This document shows, piece after piece, positions 49,054 to 56,522 of a stretch of DNA of 64,000 nucleotides. The stretch covers positions 124,001 through 188,000 of the forward strand of contig NZ_SLUI01000001.1 in the NCBI RefSeq assembly GCF_004339805.1, given 5' to 3'. A program made the translations under genes and the position numbers. Position 1 is the first letter of the stretch. Each line of letters begins with the position of its first letter. The notes under the pieces are model-generated. The model was not told where the DNA came from and did not search any database. It saw only the letters and a list, made by a program, of their open reading frames with translations. The DNA comes from Anaerospora hongkongensis. GTDB taxonomy: Bacteria; Bacillota; Negativicutes; Sporomusales; DSM-15969.

Positions 49054-49531
49054 CTTTCTTCACCTTCTCTTTTTGCGTTATATACCGAACGCCACCCTTA
49101 GGTACGCTTGTCTGGTAGCCATTATCGCCTTTTAAAACATAGCAATCAGAATAATCTTCAACACTTTTGCAATCAAAATCAGTTACATTGTTATCATGCC
49201 AGCAGACCCGAACTGTTAAAATTGGCCTATCGCCAACTTCCCGATATGTTTTTGCATAGATACCAGGCTTAATAGCATAACGTTCACCTTCTACTCCGGT
49301 AATGATATGGTCATCTGGACTAATAAAAATAGGCCCCTCACGCGTTGCAATATACGGACGAAAACATTTACATCCCCCGCACCCCTGGTTTTCCTGCCGA
49401 GAACACCCACTAAGATCAACACCAAACTCACTATAACAACCTTCTTCTGGCTTAAAACCATCCTCCATCCCCAGTTGATAAAGTTCTGCATCCACTTCAA
49501 CCGGAATTTTGAAAACCTTTGGCACGAACAA
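49034..49531 (-). CDS. Cys-rich phage protein of unknown function
   Basis: 165 residues. Eight cysteines are concentrated at 32-60 (CYSEFGVDLSGCSRQENQGCGGCKCF) and again near 109-129. The later part has IKPGIYAKTYREVGDRPILTVRVCW and GDNGYQTSVPKGGVRYITQKE. The last residues resemble the 'PKGG--YIT-KE' tail of small phage proteins. A metal-binding role is likely. It is 77 bp from the terL stop and opens the accessory island. Confidence 0.6.
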   Translation of the reverse strand: MFVPKVFKIPVEVDAELYQLGMEDGFKPEEGCYSEFGVDLSGCSRQENQGCGGCKCFRPYIATREGPIFISPDDHIITGVEGERYAIKPGIYAKTYREVGDRPILTVRVCWHDNNVTDFDCKSVEDYSDCYVLKGDNGYQTSVPKGGVRYITQKEKVKKVESDPT

Positions 49532-49608
49532 CCACTTCCTTTTGCATATTTATACTAATGAATTTTTACTACGTCGGGAATTTTGATACTTTTATGCACC
49601 AAAATGAA

Positions 49609-51006
49609 TTAAACCGCCATCCAGCTGCGCGATTCTGATTCACCGCGGTATTTATCGCGTTTCTCTTTTTCCTTCGGTTTATCCGGAGTCCACGGCCGGG
49701 ATGTACATGCATACATCGTTTCATCAAAGGCATGATCCTCACCATTGGTATCAACCTTTTCAGGATTATGCTTATCATGTGTCAGCATTGGAAATGTCCT
49801 GATTGTATGGAAGCAGGTTTCAAAGAAAGTAATCCCCGGTATCTGCTTACCCTCTTTATCGGTGTAACCGGTTAGACGGATTTTTACCTGCTCAGCGCCA
49901 GCTTCACGACCTTTAGTAGAGGGAATAAAAAGAGTCTTGCTCTTTTCAGACAAGACGTTGTTAATTTCCTCTGCGACTGTCGGACCCTCTGTGCCGGTTT
50001 TATTCCAACAAGCACTATCCAATACTGCATAGGACATAGGCAAATCTTCTTTTTCAGCTTGAGCAATCTTTAATGCAACCTGTTTAGCCGTTTCTTTGGT
50101 ACCTACATTGGCCTTGCCTCCATACCCATATAGCTCACGGTATTTCCACAAGCGACTGTCATAATCAACCGCATACCATCCAACAGAATAAGGATGATAG
50201 CTGCCCCAGTCCATCGCTCGGAATCTTGTCCACTCTCGCGGAATGGCAAAAGGCTTACAAACATGCAGGGAACTTGACCACATATCGTAAAAGCGGCCGC
50301 CGGTGATTCCCCATTCGCCTTCACCATATACCTTGTAGCCTTCTGGATCTTGCAGCTTCCTAAGCTCCATACGCCGGTAATACGCTTCATCAATAAACCG
50401 GTTATCCTTATAAGTGCTGTGATGAGTGAATATATCAGGACTGGTTATATCAAAGTATTTGGCTTTAATCCAATGCGAAGCGCTGACTGGGTTAAAGCTA
50501 AACGTCATCTGGTAATATAGGTTCGGGTTAAGCAAAATGCCGCGCAGCCGATCATCTAAAATATCAACATCGGACTCATCGAGCTCCGTTGCTTCTTCTA
50601 CCCATATGAAAACTAATTTGCCAAATTCAAAGCTTACTGACTTAATTTTTTCACGCTGGCTATCATCTTTCATACCACGAAAAATGATCTTATTACCTGT
50701 CCGATTACAGACAATTTCCATTGGACTTTGCCGAACGGTCCACAATACAGATGCAAGTTTGCCACAAATCCTGTTGATTGCAGCTTTTAACTCAGCATAG
50801 GTACTGTCCCGGTGTGATTCATCGATCTTCCTGACTACCAGTAAATTCGCACCAGCGTTCTTTGGGTCCATGAGCTTCAGTATATAATCCTGCGCTATAT
50901 TTACCGACTTACCGCTACCGGCGCTGCCTTTAGCGCATCGATACCGGCACCGCGTTCTGTTAAATTCCCGAAATATAGGATTAAACTGAACGACAGTTTC
51001 AGCCAT
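49609..51006 (-). CDS. terL: Terminase large subunit
   Basis: About 465 residues. The packaging motor: an N-terminal ATPase and a C-terminal RNase H-like nuclease. Walker A GSAGSGKS lies at about 27-34, Walker B with the catalytic Glu in LVFIWVEEATEL near 137-148, and the FSFNPVSASHW motif near 170-180. Nuclease carboxylates include FRAMDWGSYHP and AVLDSAC; the third is probably in DTNGEDHAFDE. PBSX-type family. I prefer the ATG at 51006 after GGTGGGG. A longer frame with TTG starts at 51030. It overlaps terS by 8 bp. Confidence 0.93.
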   Translation of the reverse strand: MAETVVQFNPIFREFNRTRCRYRCAKGSAGSGKSVNIAQDYILKLMDPKNAGANLLVVRKIDESHRDSTYAELKAAINRICGKLASVLWTVRQSPMEIVCNRTGNKIIFRGMKDDSQREKIKSVSFEFGKLVFIWVEEATELDESDVDILDDRLRGILLNPNLYYQMTFSFNPVSASHWIKAKYFDITSPDIFTHHSTYKDNRFIDEAYYRRMELRKLQDPEGYKVYGEGEWGITGGRFYDMWSSSLHVCKPFAIPREWTRFRAMDWGSYHPYSVGWYAVDYDSRLWKYRELYGYGGKANVGTKETAKQVALKIAQAEKEDLPMSYAVLDSACWNKTGTEGPTVAEEINNVLSEKSKTLFIPSTKGREAGAEQVKIRLTGYTDKEGKQIPGITFFETCFHTIRTFPMLTHDKHNPEKVDTNGEDHAFDETMYACTSRPWTPDKPKEKEKRDKYRGESESRSWMAV

Positions 51007-51514
51007 CGTCCCCACCATCGCCGTAATCAATTACGATTCTAAGCTCAGTATCAATAGGGCCACCGCCCTCACCAGTATGTTCGACCTTCTTCTGCTCCTT
51101 GTACATGCCTTTCATTTCAAAAAACAGCTTAATAGCCGAAACATCGCCCATCTTCGCCTTACGAATAAGCGCTTTCCAAACCTCTGCCGTCTCGGCATCC
51201 GTATACTGATTAATAAGGCTGTTGAGATAAGCAACAAAGTTCGGATCTTGCATCCAAACCCACAAAGTTTTATAGGTAATCCCGGCATCCTTCGCTTTTT
51301 GCTCTTTGGTCCCGCGATTTTCAGGATTAACAAGTAATCGAGCAATCGCTATTTGCTTCGCGTGAGGAACCCATTCATTACTTTTCATTACGTCAACCGG
51401 AGTATCCGCAGCAACCTTATCTGCCGGTTTCTTTCGGGTATTTCTTGTGTTCCCCGGCTTCTTCCGCTTAGCCTTGCTTACCTTTTCTTGACCTTCTACC
51501 TTTTGCTTTGTCAT
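50999..51514 (-). CDS. terS: Terminase small subunit
   Basis: 171 residues starting MTKQKVEGQEK. The basic N-terminal 45 residues are followed by a helix-turn-helix (HAKQIAIARLLVN then KAKDAGITYKTLWVWMQDPNF), a helical oligomerisation part (ETAEVWKALIRKAKMGDVSAIKLFFEMKG) and an acidic Gly-rich tail. This is the standard TerS order, recognising the packaging site. Three consecutive ATG codons occur, and the last (51514) has the best spacing from CAGGTG. It overlaps the metallopeptidase gene by 47 bp. Confidence 0.85.
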   Translation of the reverse strand: MTKQKVEGQEKVSKAKRKKPGNTRNTRKKPADKVAADTPVDVMKSNEWVPHAKQIAIARLLVNPENRGTKEQKAKDAGITYKTLWVWMQDPNFVAYLNSLINQYTDAETAEVWKALIRKAKMGDVSAIKLFFEMKGMYKEQKKVEHTGEGGGPIDTELRIVIDYGDGGDDG

Positions 51515-52133
51515 CATCATCACCTGCCAATATGTTCGGAATATCAGCATCAGGCGCTGACCAATGTATTCCATATGTTTCAATAATTGCACGGAAGTCT
51601 TCGACATCATGCGGTACCAGCTTGCCGGACATCGGTATATGCTTGAGCTCATGCCACATCAATAAGGCCATCTGTGCCTCACTCATATAATCTACATGCG
51701 GCTCGTACACCGTAATTATGTACTGATAATCCATAAATGCCCTGAAAGGCGGCTTTACCTTACGACAGTCAGCATGAACCATCTTGCCTGTTGCCCTGTC
51801 CGTTTTAGGCTCGTAACTGAGTACATAAGCAATGTTCTCGCGGCCTATATACTCATCTATAAACCACAAATCCGGCATCTTCGAGATAACCTTGCTGGCT
51901 AATTCCCGCAGCGCCGGAGATATTTCACAGTCATAACACTGTATATCTTCAGTGTCATAGTCTTTTATGATAATAGTCTCAATGTCACAGGGAGTATCAT
52001 CTTCATACACCAAGTTAAGCTCGAGCTTTATGTCGAAGCGCTTTTTTCCTGCTGCTTCCATTTGGGCCTTGTTGCGTCTTTTTAAGATTACTCCCTTTAC
52101 CGGTACAATTACATGGTCCCCTTTATCGAACAT
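51468..52133 (-). CDS. Putative phage metallopeptidase
   Basis: 221 residues. The zinc motif HELKH with context LLMWHELKHIPMSGKLVPHDVEDFRAIIETYG (about 160-190) is that of the phage putative metallopeptidase domain. The N-terminal 70 residues form a separate acidic, beta-rich domain with a CYDC pair. The C-terminal tail is disordered (DDDDKAKGRRSRKGK). It directly precedes terS, as in many Gram-positive phages. The substrate is unknown. Confidence 0.8.
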   Translation of the reverse strand: MFDKGDHVIVPVKGVILKRRNKAQMEAAGKKRFDIKLELNLVYEDDTPCDIETIIIKDYDTEDIQCYDCEISPALRELASKVISKMPDLWFIDEYIGRENIAYVLSYEPKTDRATGKMVHADCRKVKPPFRAFMDYQYIITVYEPHVDYMSEAQMALLMWHELKHIPMSGKLVPHDVEDFRAIIETYGIHWSAPDADIPNILAGDDDDKAKGRRSRKGKQG

Positions 52134-52145
52134 AAGCGCTCATCC

Positions 52146-52445
52146 TTATGCTTTATCGTCTGCCTCATAACGGGCCACACCCTGTAGCGAATACCCCGCA
52201 CAATCTGCCCAAGGATTCTCGCCGAATGCCCTAATGTCCCCTTTGGCTATCCTGCTGAACTTATCTAAGATGCGCACTATGATTAGAGCATCTTTGAATT
52301 GGTCTAAGCTTATCCCGTTCGGGTACAGAATGCACAGTATACCCTCTACCGTCGTTATGGCCTCACCGTAGGCTTTATCCTTTTGATCTACCAGTTGGCC
52401 GATTCGATTCCCGACGACTTGAAATCTCCCTTGCACTTGCTCCAT
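52146..52445 (-). CDS. Phage protein resembling nucleotide-modification/DUF1599-like helices
   Basis: 99 residues starting MEQVQGRFQVVG at 52445, after AGGAGG. Contains KDKAYGEAITTVEG, FKDALIIVRILDKFSRIAKG and FGENPWADCAGYSLQG, a pattern of 'yG-a...d-l-i.RI.DK.sRi..g....g.np.-D.AGYa' seen in small phage helical proteins of the DUF1599/all-alpha NTP-pyrophosphatase-like type. Catalytic acidic residues of MazG are not clearly present. Likely a nucleotide-handling accessory protein. Confidence 0.6.
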   Translation of the reverse strand: MEQVQGRFQVVGNRIGQLVDQKDKAYGEAITTVEGILCILYPNGISLDQFKDALIIVRILDKFSRIAKGDIRAFGENPWADCAGYSLQGVARYEADDKA

Positions 52446-52554
52446 TAGGCTCTTTCCTCCTATCTTTACACGGCATATGATGCTGCCGGCCACATTCATG
52501 ATAATCAGAAGAGTAATACGGGCAAGTCTTGTCGTAACATGTGCGTTCGCTCAT
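52375..52554 (-). CDS. Small Cys-rich protein overlapping the next gene
   Basis: 59 residues. Cysteines at 6, 11, 21 and 29 (TCYDKTC and HECGRQHHMPC) with nearby histidines suggest a zinc site. The C-terminal 30 residues are basic and lie in the 71-bp overlap with the downstream gene, read in another frame. A GGGGGAAAA site precedes the ATG. No family was recognised. Confidence 0.5.
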   Translation of the reverse strand: MSERTCYDKTCPYYSSDYHECGRQHHMPCKDRRKEPNGASAREISSRRESNRPTGRSKG

Positions 52555-52580
52555 TTCTTTTTCCCCCGATAAATAATAAT

Positions 52581-52599
52581 GCCGCCCTATTCGGACGGC
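52581..52599 (-). terminator. Hairpin after the 38-residue gene
   Basis: A 7-bp GC-rich stem (52581-52587 with 52593-52599, one G-T pair) overlapping the stop codon and followed by ATTATTATTTAT. Confidence 0.55.
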
Positions 52600-52703
52600 A
52601 CATACTCAAAATGCTTGAATATCATTGGGCTTATGATCCTTTGCTTTTTAACAGGATCTTTGATCTTATCAGTTTTTTCTTGCTGCTTAGACGCTACGTT
52701 CAT
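52587..52703 (-). CDS. 38-residue hypothetical protein
   Basis: A short lysine-rich peptide (MNVASKQQEKTDKIKDP...) with a perfect GGAGG site seven bases upstream and a hairpin over its stop. It lies just after the tRNA genes. The ribosome binding site is the main support. Confidence 0.45.
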   Translation of the reverse strand: MNVASKQQEKTDKIKDPVKKQRIISPMIFKHFEYVPSE

Positions 52704-52724
52704 TTTAACCTCCGTTAAATGTTT

Positions 52725-52798
52725 TGGTGGAGCGACTAGGAGTCGAACCTAGGACTGTCGGGTTACGGCCGAGCGTGATACCATTTCACCATCACTCC
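52725..52798 (-). tRNA. Phage tRNA with anticodon GTA (Tyr), atypical anticodon loop
   Basis: A cloverleaf of 71 nt plus encoded CCA. The acceptor strands GGAGTGA/TCGCTCC pair with one wobble, there is a 4-bp D stem, and the T arm CTAGG/CCTAG has loop TTCGACT. The anticodon loop reads CCGTAAC, giving anticodon GTA, but position 33 is C, not the near-invariant U, and the outermost stem pair is C-C. There is no long variable arm, although bacterial tRNA-Tyr normally has one. Either a decayed phage tRNA or a specialised one. Confidence 0.7.
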
Positions 52799-52801
52799 AT
52801 T

Positions 52802-52878
52802 TGGCAGGGATAACTGGACTCGAACCAGTGCATAAGCGGTTAACAGCCGCTTGCCTTACCTTGCTTGGCTATATCCCT
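52802..52878 (-). tRNA. Phage tRNA-Asn(GTT)
   Basis: The acceptor strands AGGGATA/TATCCCT are perfectly paired. The D arm is good, the anticodon stem AGCGG/CCGCT has loop CTGTTAA (anticodon GTT), the T arm is ACTGG/CCAGT, discriminator G and CCA encoded. Normal length and structure. Three bases separate it from the next tRNA, so both come from one transcript. Confidence 0.88.
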
Positions 52879-53066
52879 ACATTCTTAACCCCCAAGGGGT
52901 TCGCCGGAATGAGCGGTACCGGCATGTACACTCTCTCATTGTCCGGCGCTTTATTTGCAGCATATGCCGCGACTTTCTTATCCGCTGCTTCTACATCTTC
53001 CCCCCAGACCTAAACCTGAGGCTTCAAAGCAATGCAGATATACACGGCATATGGGGCGCTTACTGT

Positions 53067-53315
53067 TTATTGGTCTGGATTTATCTTTGCTTCCAACCAG
53101 GCCATAAGATCATTTACAGCAACTTGTTCCAGGCTCCCCGGTATCTTCTTGGTATTCAGTTGCACCATGGCCCCGAGGTTGTACACCGGAACATCAAGGA
53201 CATATCTGTCACCGCGTTCTCTATGCGCCTCATTAGCTAAAAAGATAATGCCGATTAGTTTATCATCTTCTTTGACAAGATACAGACCATCCTGCACTTT
53301 TGAACACCTTATCAT
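53067..53315 (-). CDS. Hypothetical protein
   Basis: 82 residues, alpha/beta (GLYLVKEDDKLIGIIFLANE, RYVLDVPVYNLGAMVQLN, VNDLMAWLEAKIN). No motif. Its start overlaps the acyl carrier protein stop by four bases, so the two are co-translated and could act together. Between it and the tRNA genes (52879-53066) I see no supported gene, only an open stretch without a start codon. Confidence 0.6.
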   Translation of the reverse strand: MIRCSKVQDGLYLVKEDDKLIGIIFLANEAHRERGDRYVLDVPVYNLGAMVQLNTKKIPGSLEQVAVNDLMAWLEAKINPDQ

Positions 53316-53536
53316 TTTGAGGTTTGCCGCTTATCGATATATTCAACAACCTGGCCAACTGTTTTAAGTTTTTCGGCCTCTTCATCCGGCACTACTTCCA
53401 ACTCCATGAAGAGCCCCGCCAGATCCAGTGAATCGGCACCAAGATCCTCAATAAGTTTAGCGTCCATAGTCACATCTACTTCATCCACACAAAGGCAATC
53501 GACTATAACTTCTCTTACCTTTTCAAACGTATTCAT
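53312..53536 (-). CDS. Acyl carrier protein, with a shortened helix II-III region
   Basis: 74 residues. DLGADSLDL places the phosphopantetheine-bearing Ser at 36. The N-terminal half FEKVREVIVDCLCVDEVDVTMDAKLIE and the later VPDEEAEKLKTVGQVVEYI are unmistakably ACP. Between them the usual roughly 13 residues (a helix II end and loop) are shortened by about six (LFMELEVVPDEE). Start at the ATG 53536, nine bases after AAAGG. ACP carries acyl chains in fatty-acid synthesis. In phages it may redirect lipid metabolism, or serve as a partner of the coupled gene at 53067. Confidence 0.9.
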   Translation of the reverse strand: MNTFEKVREVIVDCLCVDEVDVTMDAKLIEDLGADSLDLAGLFMELEVVPDEEAEKLKTVGQVVEYIDKRQTSK

Positions 53537-53572
53537 ATATATCATCCTTTCGGCAACTTACATCGGTGCCAG

Positions 53573-53600
53573 CCATCCCCTACTGGCACCATATATAAAA
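53573..53600. promoter_or_regulatory. Inverted repeat upstream of the ACP gene
   Basis: GGTGCCAG...CTGGCACC-type arms of seven to eight bases flank a short purine/pyrimidine loop in the 190-bp gene-free stretch 53537-53725, about 40 bp upstream of the ACP start. It could be a terminator of the upstream gene or a leader element. Nothing else is evident in this gap. Confidence 0.4.
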
Positions 53601-53725
53601 AAGGAGGAGGTACCTTTCACGAAGGCTGCTCAATCCCCGCGAAAGCGAAATAAGCTATCGGCTATACTCTCACAAACCCAGTATATCTTAGTTACATAGG
53701 GGTTTTGGGGTACCCTAAAACATTT

Positions 53726-54001
53726 TTATTGAAATCTTCCACCTGGAACATAATCAGCTTCCTTTTTATCACAGAACCGCTTCTTGAAATCCGGGAAGTG
53801 TTTCTCAACTACCCTCCACACTGCTTCCTCATCTGTCGCATCAATTACCGCACAAATTGCACAATCATCACGGCCGGAATCGTCGTTTCGATCACTGTAT
53901 CCGCTTATCCAGAATTTAAAAGGAGGCTTAGTGCAACCTTCATCAGCATAATTACCAGAGTACCAGCTGGCCCAAAACCTTTGCATATGCTGTTCCTCCA
54001 T
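53726..54001 (-). CDS. Hypothetical phage protein
   Basis: 91 residues starting MEEQHMQRFWASWYSG at 54001, where the ATG overlaps the upstream stop (TGATG). A longer frame to 54055 overlaps the upstream gene by 55 bp and has no site. Alternating aromatic and acidic stretches (FKFWISGYSDRNDDSGRDDCAICAVIDATDEEAVWRVVEKHFPDF) suggest a small alpha-beta domain. It recalls phage proteins of unknown function and carries no active-site motif. Confidence 0.6.
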   Translation of the reverse strand: MEEQHMQRFWASWYSGNYADEGCTKPPFKFWISGYSDRNDDSGRDDCAICAVIDATDEEAVWRVVEKHFPDFKKRFCDKKEADYVPGGRFQ

Positions 54002-54228
54002 CAGTATTTTATTGGCCTCATCGTTTCTTGATGCCACCTTGCCGTTTTTAGACATTCATGTCGGTACGCAGCATGATTAGCTGCTTCTCTTATTTCAACG
54101 GGAGTAAGTTGATTCGATTCAATCAGTCCCACCAGAACATCTACTACACTACGGAACATCTGATCATTGGCATACCGGTATTCAGGAGTTAAATTAATGT
54201 CCTCACCGCATCTTGAACACTTCGGCAT
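54001..54228 (-). CDS. Small protein with N-terminal zinc knuckle
   Basis: 75 residues from the ATG at 54228 (GGGGGTG six bases upstream; TAATG overlap with the preceding stop). CSRCGE near the start and a later HEC suggest one zinc site. The middle is helical (FRSVVDVLVGLIESN, VEIREAANHAAYRH). Another of this prophage's many small zinc proteins. Confidence 0.55.
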   Translation of the reverse strand: MPKCSRCGEDINLTPEYRYANDQMFRSVVDVLVGLIESNQLTPVEIREAANHAAYRHECLKTARWHQETMRPIKY

Positions 54229-54737
54229 TACAGGCACCCCCTACGTTGCGCAACTCTAACCGTGATATTAATGACATCCTTCCACCAGCTTTTGACCGTC
54301 TTCTCAGCTGGCAAATGATAATAACCATATTGCTTCTCGATCAAGTTGCAATATTGCTTTGCCGTCTCAGCAACCCATCCCGGCCGCCCCTGTTTTGCAT
54401 CATAATAGGTTATTTCAGCCTGACGCCGAGCTTCCAGAAATATAAGCTTTTTAGGTGAGAGCACCTTATATACATCTTCAATCGTCATGATCCAAATGTT
54501 TTGCTGACTTAATTCAACCAGGCCAATTGCCTTATCCTCGGCTGGACGGCCAACATCTGAACCTTTTGGCATACCGGTGTACAATGTTGCAGCCACTTCG
54601 CTTGCATATTCACCATTCGTGTTGTACATCTTTGCCATGCTTTCAAAATAAGCTTTGCGCTTATCAGGGAAATTAAGCAACCATTCAGCAGCCTGCTTAT
54701 CTTGTTCATTCATTTCATCCCATGTTAACGGTTTCAT
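54228..54737 (-). CDS. Hypothetical phage protein
   Basis: 169 residues, largely helical with a basic C terminus (WWKDVINITVRVAQRRGCL). The segment KLIFLEARRQAEITYYDAKQGRPGWVAETAKQYCNLIEK has the look of phage late-region regulators, but no helix-turn-helix is evident. It overlaps the next membrane-protein gene by four bases and the zinc-knuckle gene by one. Function unknown. Confidence 0.55.
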   Translation of the reverse strand: MKPLTWDEMNEQDKQAAEWLLNFPDKRKAYFESMAKMYNTNGEYASEVAATLYTGMPKGSDVGRPAEDKAIGLVELSQQNIWIMTIEDVYKVLSPKKLIFLEARRQAEITYYDAKQGRPGWVAETAKQYCNLIEKQYGYYHLPAEKTVKSWWKDVINITVRVAQRRGCL

Positions 54738-54928
54738 TTGGCCTCTGCCTTATTCTGGGCTTTCTTTTTAATGTACTTATCTTTTAGCCTCTTAAATGCG
54801 TATACCGGCAAAGCACATATTACGATTAAAAATGCAATAATTAACATAATCAGAAAAAAAGCAGTGCCAACCCAAACAGGAGAACTTATTGCTAGTCCAA
54901 CAATAGTAACTGCCGTCGGCCATTCCAC
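54734..54928 (-). CDS. Small membrane protein
   Basis: 64 residues with a GTG start. A long hydrophobic N-terminal region (about 6-45) contains two helices, and the C terminus is Lys-rich (KRLKDKYIKKKAQNKAEAK), so the tail is cytoplasmic. It overlaps the next gene by four bases. No family. Confidence 0.55.
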   Translation of the reverse strand: MEWPTAVTIVGLAISSPVWVGTAFFLIMLIIAFLIVICALPVYAFKRLKDKYIKKKAQNKAEAK

Positions 54929-54930
54929 AA

Positions 54931-55086
54931 TTATCTAACTCCTTTCTCCTTTGGTTTCCATCCAGGACGTTCTATATTGGAACCACACTTTAAGCAAGAA
55001 GGTACTCTTGGCATTACTTCGCCCAGCACCGGCACTTTCCAATACTTACAGGTACCACATACTCTTAAAATTTGATTATCCAGCAC
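54931..55086 (-). CDS. Small zinc-ribbon protein
   Basis: 51 residues from a GTG start, eight bases after AAGGGG. Two CxxC knuckles (CGTC and CLKC, 21 residues apart) make a classic short zinc ribbon. The C terminus is basic (WKPKEKGVR). It is two bases from the membrane gene downstream. Confidence 0.6.
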   Translation of the reverse strand: MLDNQILRVCGTCKYWKVPVLGEVMPRVPSCLKCGSNIERPGWKPKEKGVR

Positions 55087-55098
55087 GTCGAAATCCCC

Positions 55099-55542
55099 TT
55101 AATTTGAATCTTTCCAATCCCCGTAAAGCATACGCCCTTTGAATTTCAAAGTGTTTTCCACGGCTTCAAGGTCTGCTCGGAGATTTTTAAGTTTCTCATA
55201 TGTTCCGGCAGCAGCAGCCTCATCCCGGCGCTTTTGTCGCATTGCCGCTTCCGCTTCCATATCCAGCTGCTTAGCAGTAAAAGACTTTTTTGTTTCAATA
55301 TAATCTAAGTGCCTTTTAGTCCATTCACTGGCAGTATCAGATTTGCGATCTCCTTCTGCCATTTTACTTATTTCCAGTGCTTCACCAGCCAACTCGCCAA
55401 CTCTAACCTTCACAGCTGAAATATATTGCAGTTTCTTTAATATAAATTCTTTCGATGTAATTGTTTGATTCTCAAGCGCTGCTATTGCCGCATAGACTCC
55501 ACGGAGCGCCATAACTGACTTTTGCACTTCTTCTAGTGTCAT
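55099..55542 (-). CDS. Coiled-coil hypothetical protein
   Basis: 147 residues, almost entirely helical with long charged heptads (EFILKKLQYISAVKVRVGELAGEALEIS, LDMEAEAAMRQKRRDEAAA, EKLKNLRADLEAVENTLK). Ends in MLYGDWKDSN. Possibly a structural or DNA-associated phage protein. It sits 12 bp from the radical SAM gene. Confidence 0.55.
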   Translation of the reverse strand: MTLEEVQKSVMALRGVYAAIAALENQTITSKEFILKKLQYISAVKVRVGELAGEALEISKMAEGDRKSDTASEWTKRHLDYIETKKSFTAKQLDMEAEAAMRQKRRDEAAAAGTYEKLKNLRADLEAVENTLKFKGRMLYGDWKDSN

Positions 55543-55554
55543 ACTTTGCCCTCG

Positions 55555-56109
55555 CTATAACTTGTATAAAAACAACTCTTCCCCTATCGGTAACGGACAA
55601 TCATCTTTCCATTGCAGTTTCCGCACAACATCCCATGCCGAAAAATCAATATTCGAAAAGTCATATCGTTCATATAACCGGCCATCAATCGCAAGCCGCA
55701 GCTGCCTATCAGAGAATATTTGCAAGAACTTAGATAGCTGCTTTAATTCGTTTATTTCCTTATCCCCGGCTTCGTTGTGAACCGTGAAATGCAAACCATT
55801 TAATAGCGCCTTAAACCCTCCAGTTGAGCGCCTTAGCAGTTCAACATACACCTCGCGCAACGTATGATTATACAATGCAGAGTACATATAAATCAGCCCA
55901 GAATAATTCATCCCGCGCAGAGTTTGGCAAAATTCAATTACCTTTTCAGGTATAAGCATTGGCTCCCCGCCTGATATAATCACTTCATCGTACTGCAGCA
56001 GCTGATCAATGCTTGATAGCGCCGCTATATTATTTAGAGTCAAATTATCATTGCAGCATCCCTCACAGGAACGCGGACAGTCCAATGTTACTAATACCCT
56101 TGCTTTCAT
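55555..56109 (-). CDS. Compact radical SAM protein
   Basis: 184 residues starting MKARVLVTLDCP at 56109, nine bases after GTGAGG. A frame with GTG at 56124 is longer by five. The 4Fe-4S cluster motif CPRSCEGC (C-x3-C-x2-C at 11, 15, 18) and the SGGEP motif (46-50) identify a radical SAM enzyme. Short of the usual 220-plus residues, it resembles activases and small 7-carboxy-7-deazaguanine-synthase-like enzymes. Function could be activating a glycyl-radical enzyme or modifying a base. Overlaps none; HNH gene 11 bp upstream. Confidence 0.8.
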   Translation of the reverse strand: MKARVLVTLDCPRSCEGCCNDNLTLNNIAALSSIDQLLQYDEVIISGGEPMLIPEKVIEFCQTLRGMNYSGLIYMYSALYNHTLREVYVELLRRSTGGFKALLNGLHFTVHNEAGDKEINELKQLSKFLQIFSDRQLRLAIDGRLYERYDFSNIDFSAWDVVRKLQWKDDCPLPIGEELFLYKL

Positions 56110-56120
56110 AGAAACAATCC

Positions 56121-56522
56121 TCACTTCGTATCCGGATACCGTTTATAAAGATAATCCAAACAAAACTGCCGTAGCTCTTGGCTATCAGGCCCATTATGCC
56201 GCCGGTAGTGGCACGGGTTCACCGGCGCATCCTGGCATAGCATTACCATGTCTTCTTTCCGGTCCTTACCACCCCGGCCCTTTGGCTTCTCATGGTGTGG
56301 TATCGTACCTTGCGGAATCGGCCGGCCACAATAAATGCAGCGCTTTTTATCCCTCTTCCAAATGAATTCATAGAGTTCTATTAACTCATCACCATATAAG
56401 CGCCCCGGTTTCTTCTTTTTACTTTTGGCTTTAATCCTTCCCCGGGACTTTAACGAAGCTCGACTGCTCAGCCTGGTTTTAGCTTGCAGCGAGCTTCGCC
56501 TTTTCAATGGAGTTTGCTTCAT
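56121..56522 (-). CDS. HNH-type nuclease candidate
   Basis: 133 residues. The basic N-terminal 40 residues (KRRSSLQAKTRLSSR...KSKKKKPGR) may bind DNA. The C-terminal part has CIYCGRPIPQGTIPHHEKPKGRGGKDRKEDMVMLCQ ... CHYRRHNG, the double-cysteine plus HH pattern of HNH nucleases (residues 62-110). Such genes are often near phage packaging or replication modules. Its ATG overlaps the tiny gene upstream (ATGA). Confidence 0.8.
   Translation of the reverse strand: MKQTPLKRRSSLQAKTRLSSRASLKSRGRIKAKSKKKKPGRLYGDELIELYEFIWKRDKKRCIYCGRPIPQGTIPHHEKPKGRGGKDRKEDMVMLCQDAPVNPCHYRRHNGPDSQELRQFCLDYLYKRYPDTK

Noticed and set aside
52869-53005. An open stretch (VWGEDVEAADKKVAAYAANKAPDNER...) next to the tRNA genes
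   Set aside because: Protein-like but preceded by a stop with no start codon, and running into the tRNA-Asn; at most a remnant.
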